A stretch of 7,607 bases of DNA, from positions 1 to 7,607 of the forward strand of contig JALZVB010000116.1 in assembly GCA_023300835.1 (NCBI GenBank), given 5' to 3'. The number at the start of each line of letters is the position of its first letter. Position 1 is the first letter of the stretch. Below the pieces are notes generated by a model. That model was not told the DNA's origin. It was given only the letters and a program-made list of their open reading frames with translations, and did not search any database. The DNA comes from Saprospiraceae bacterium. GTDB lineage: Bacteria; Bacteroidota; Bacteroidia; Chitinophagales; Saprospiraceae. Positions 7,072 through 7,607 of the stretch are shown piece by piece. Position numbers and translations under genes: made by a program.

Positions 7072-7108
7072 AAAAAAGCGGATACATGTAAAATGTACCC
7101 GCTTTTTT
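7072..7108 (-). terminator. Intrinsic terminator hairpin downstream of the T9SS substrate gene
   Basis: A6-GCGG (7072-7081) pairs with CCGC-T6 (7099-7108). After one A/C mismatch, TACAT (7083-7087) pairs with ATGTA (7093-7097) around a 5-base GTAAA loop. On the minus strand it lies 16 bases after the stop of the T9SS gene and ends in a T run, so it terminates that gene; the A/T symmetry could make it work in both directions. It insulates the SnoaL-like gene, whose ATG lies 45 bases further on. Confidence 0.88.
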
Positions 7109-7124
7109 ATAATTAACTTAGACC

Positions 7125-7607
7125 TTATAATTTTACAAAAGTCTTTGTAACTCTTGAATCTTTAAGGTTAAGTTTTATGTAGTAGTAACCTGCATTAAGG
7201 TCAGTAATATCTATTTCTGATAATTGATTTGATACTACCAAGTGCCTAATAACTTGACCATACGAATTATATATGGTAGCTGTTGTAGGTTGCGTAAATG
7301 GTCTATCAGCTTTAAGAACCATTGATTCTGCGGCAGGATTAGGATACGAACTGAAGTCTGTAGCATAATCATCAATAAGAGCTGGTGTTACATCAACACA
7401 GTTATCAGCTAAGTTTAATTCTATAGCATTTGATAATGCATAATTACCAGCAAGCTCATTCATATTGTTACCTACAACCATATTTTCTAATTGCCCCGTG
7501 TAACTTACATGATATACAAATGAAGTTCCAATCAACATATTGTCTAAGTTGAATGGTACTGATGCAGGTATTGAAAGTATCGAACCATTAACATCTGTTA
7601 CAACCCA
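7125..7607 (-). CDS. Secreted protein with C-terminal T9SS type A sorting domain, 3' part (5' end outside window)
   Basis: C-terminal end of a large exported protein. The frame is open through the right edge of the window (160 codons visible), so the Met at 7536-7538 is not the start. The visible part begins with WVVTDVNGSIL and continues ...PFNLDNM...VYHVSYTG...NNMNELAG...CVDV, which matches the C-terminal end of a cell-surface repeat common in Bacteroidota secreted proteins (V(V/I)TDxNGxIL ... DL ... YxxSYxG ... C). The last 75 or so residues are a Por-type sorting domain: YPNPAAESM, then IYNSYGQVIR, IDITDLNAGYYYIKL and the closing TKTFVKL. In T9SS substrates this domain directs transport across the outer membrane and is then cleaved, leaving the protein secreted or attached to the surface. 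It is followed by a strong terminator. The function of the whole protein cannot be judged from this end. Confidence 0.92.
   Translation of the reverse strand, partial: WVVTDVNGSILSIPASVPFNLDNMLIGTSFVYHVSYTGQLENMVVGNNMNELAGNYALSNAIELNLADNCVDVTPALIDDYATDFSSYPNPAAESMVLKADRPFTQPTTATIYNSYGQVIRHLVVSNQLSEIDITDLNAGYYYIKLNLKDSRVTKTFVKL

Noticed and set aside
1..7607. Search for a defence island, CRISPR array, transposon ends or tRNA-associated integration site
   Set aside because: No repeat arrays, transposase or integrase genes, or flanking inverted repeats were found. Helicase and dynamin genes alone do not make a defence system, and they are separated by unrelated genes on both strands.

Overview
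The window looks like chromosomal DNA from a member of the Bacteroidota. The strongest evidence is a C-terminal type IX secretion (Por/T9SS) sorting domain at the right edge. Supporting evidence is the set of protein families (WbqC, a PIF1/RecD-like helicase, a short MiaE, GT2), the AT-rich composition, the lack of clear Shine-Dalgarno sequences, and one TAnnTTTG-like promoter element. Order and genus cannot be fixed from the sequence; a marine Flavobacteriia- or Saprospiria-like organism would fit. I see no tRNA, rRNA, CRISPR array, insertion sequence or attachment site. No stretch longer than about 150 bases lacks a gene.

Layout. (1) 1-1967, plus strand: the 3' part of a superfamily-1 PIF1/RecD-like helicase cut by the window edge, then a 44-residue single-span membrane protein, then the di-iron tRNA hydroxylase MiaE. 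(2) 1979-3235, minus strand: a family 2 glycosyltransferase convergent with miaE, whose N-terminus has no conventional start codon. (3) 3238-5623, plus strand: a WbqC-like protein divergent from the glycosyltransferase, then a 578-residue bacterial dynamin-like GTPase 34 bases downstream. (4) 5775-7026, minus strand: an NTF2/SnoaL-like gene broken by a -1 frameshift at a run of seven A, followed 17 bases later by a protein that matches only the N-terminal accessory part of a long RluA-type pseudouridine synthase and has no catalytic domain. (5) 7072-7607, minus strand: a strong hairpin terminator and the C-terminal end of a large secreted T9SS substrate.

How the genes relate. The glycosyltransferase and WbqC both point to surface polysaccharide synthesis. 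The dynamin-like GTPase probably acts at a membrane but has no obvious partner. MiaE acts on tRNA, and the orphan domain belongs to a family of RNA-modifying enzymes, but the two are far apart and on opposite strands, so I do not treat them as one pathway. I do not see a coherent multi-gene defence or mobile system. The most informative oddities are the frameshifted SnoaL-like gene, the adjacent pseudouridine-synthase fragment, and the glycosyltransferase start.
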